Shown one piece after another: positions 5,290-6,034 of a DNA stretch of 6,034 bases (position 1 is the first letter of the stretch; each line of letters begins with the position of its first letter). A model generated the notes under the pieces. The model saw only the letters and a list, made by a program, of their open reading frames with translations, made no database searches and was not told where the DNA came from. The stretch is from positions 1-6,034 of the forward strand of contig JAFYUG010000169.1 of NCBI GenBank assembly GCA_017558545.1. The letters run 5' to 3'. The position numbers and the translations under genes are program-made. The DNA comes from Oscillospiraceae bacterium (lineage in GTDB: Bacteria > Bacillota > Clostridia > Oscillospirales > Oscillospiraceae).

Positions 5290-6034
5290 ATGATGGAACT
5301 TATAGCAAAGCCTTTCGGTTTCGTACTGCTTTGGCTTAACAGTCTGGTTGGCAACTATGGCATAGCTATTTTCCTGTTCGCTCTTATTGTTAAGCTCATC
5401 ATGCTGCCCTTCCAGCTCAAGAGCAAGAAGAGCATGGTGCGTATGAGCGGCCTTAACGACCGTGTCAAGGAGCTTCAGAAAAAGCACGAAGGCAACCAGC
5501 AGAGAATGCAGATGGAGATCAATAAGCTCTATAAAGAGGAGAAGGTCAACCCCATGTCCGGCTGCCTCTGGACCCTTATTCCTTTCCCCATTCTCATCGC
5601 TCTCTACAGAGCTATCCGCGAACCCCTCACCATTATGATGGGCGTTCCCAAGGAGCTTCTCGCCGAAGGCGGCAGCATCCTTGCTAAGCTCAACGAGATG
5701 GGCTTCGTTTCCAGCGCAAACCAGGCTTATGTCCAGCTGGACCAGTCCCGTTTCATTTCCGCAAACTTTGACGCTTTTGCCGGCCTCTCCGACAAGCTCG
5801 TCAACATCAACTATAACTTCCTGGGCATTAACCTCGGCGACATGCCTCAGTGGAACTTCTTTGCCAAGTGCGATTGGTCCGATGTTTCCAGCTGGCTGCC
5901 CGCTCTGGGTCTGTTCCTCATCCCCATTGTTTCCGCCCTTCTCAGCTGGCTGAGCATGAAGCTGAGCCAGAAGCTCAGCCCCAGCACTCCCACCGCCGGC
6001 GGCAATCAGGCAGCTGCTTCCATGAAGAGCATGA
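5290..6034 (+). CDS. yidC: Membrane protein insertase YidC/Oxa1 family, 3' end missing
   Basis: The frame is open to the end of the window, giving 248 residues. AGGAG at 5275-5279 lies 10 bases before the first of two adjacent ATGs (5290 and 5293); the first is preferred. The protein has a hydrophobic start (about 5-20), then TM1 (22-41, NYGIAIFLFALIVKLIMLPF), a charged cytoplasmic loop with predicted helices (42-88), NPMSGC (87-92) leading into TM2 (about 93-110), an extracytoplasmic stretch (112-200) and another membrane segment (202-223). This is the Oxa1-type core without the large N-terminal domain of proteobacterial YidC. It inserts membrane proteins, alone or with SecYEG. The groove residue that is Arg in B. 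subtilis SpoIIIJ appears as K35. No lipobox is evident at the N-terminus. It lies 42 bases after yidD, consistent with one operon. Confidence 0.96.
   Translation, partial: MMELIAKPFGFVLLWLNSLVGNYGIAIFLFALIVKLIMLPFQLKSKKSMVRMSGLNDRVKELQKKHEGNQQRMQMEINKLYKEEKVNPMSGCLWTLIPFPILIALYRAIREPLTIMMGVPKELLAEGGSILAKLNEMGFVSSANQAYVQLDQSRFISANFDAFAGLSDKLVNINYNFLGINLGDMPQWNFFAKCDWSDVSSWLPALGLFLIPIVSALLSWLSMKLSQKLSPSTPTAGGNQAAASMKSM

Overview
The window reads as a piece of a Clostridia chromosome, most likely from a gut Oscillospiraceae/Ruminococcaceae-type Firmicute. The grounds are AGGAGG-type ribosome binding sites, sigma-A promoters, a rpmH-rnpA-yidD-yidC gene order, a YidC without a long N-terminal extension, and dispersed CTCCCTC-type palindromic repeats of a sort I recall from that group. 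The lineage call is inference; no rRNA or other marker is present.

Left part (1-1571): the 3' portion of a large acidic protein built of YD-type repeats, cut by the window edge. It is followed by a strong hairpin, a small G/C palindrome and a bidirectional terminator shared with the next gene, which runs the other way.

Middle (1575-3988): a minus-strand short-chain dehydrogenase (FabG fold, resembling the EF-P 5-aminopentanone reductase YmfI) is divergent from a plus-strand pair, an EamA/DMT-family transporter and a DUF523 protein. An extended -10 sigma-A promoter drives the plus-strand pair. A long palindromic repeat sits inside the transporter's untranslated leader, and a second small repeat lies between the transporter and DUF523 genes.

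Right part (4029-6034): a near-consensus promoter starts a transcript with an approximately 360-nt leader, then rpmH (ribosomal protein L34), rnpA (RNase P protein), yidD and yidC (membrane insertase, cut by the window end). These genes serve translation, tRNA maturation and membrane protein insertion. In many bacteria they lie beside dnaA/oriC, but no dnaA or DnaA-box cluster is seen here.

The most notable item is the rpmH leader at 4066-4395. It can fold into a 5'-terminal hairpin, then a 28-bp closing helix (one G-U wobble) enclosing two long internally paired arms that form a compact three-way junction, then a further hairpin just before the L34 ribosome binding site. I cannot match it to a known RNA class from memory, and it is the best candidate here for an undescribed structured RNA or cis-regulatory element.
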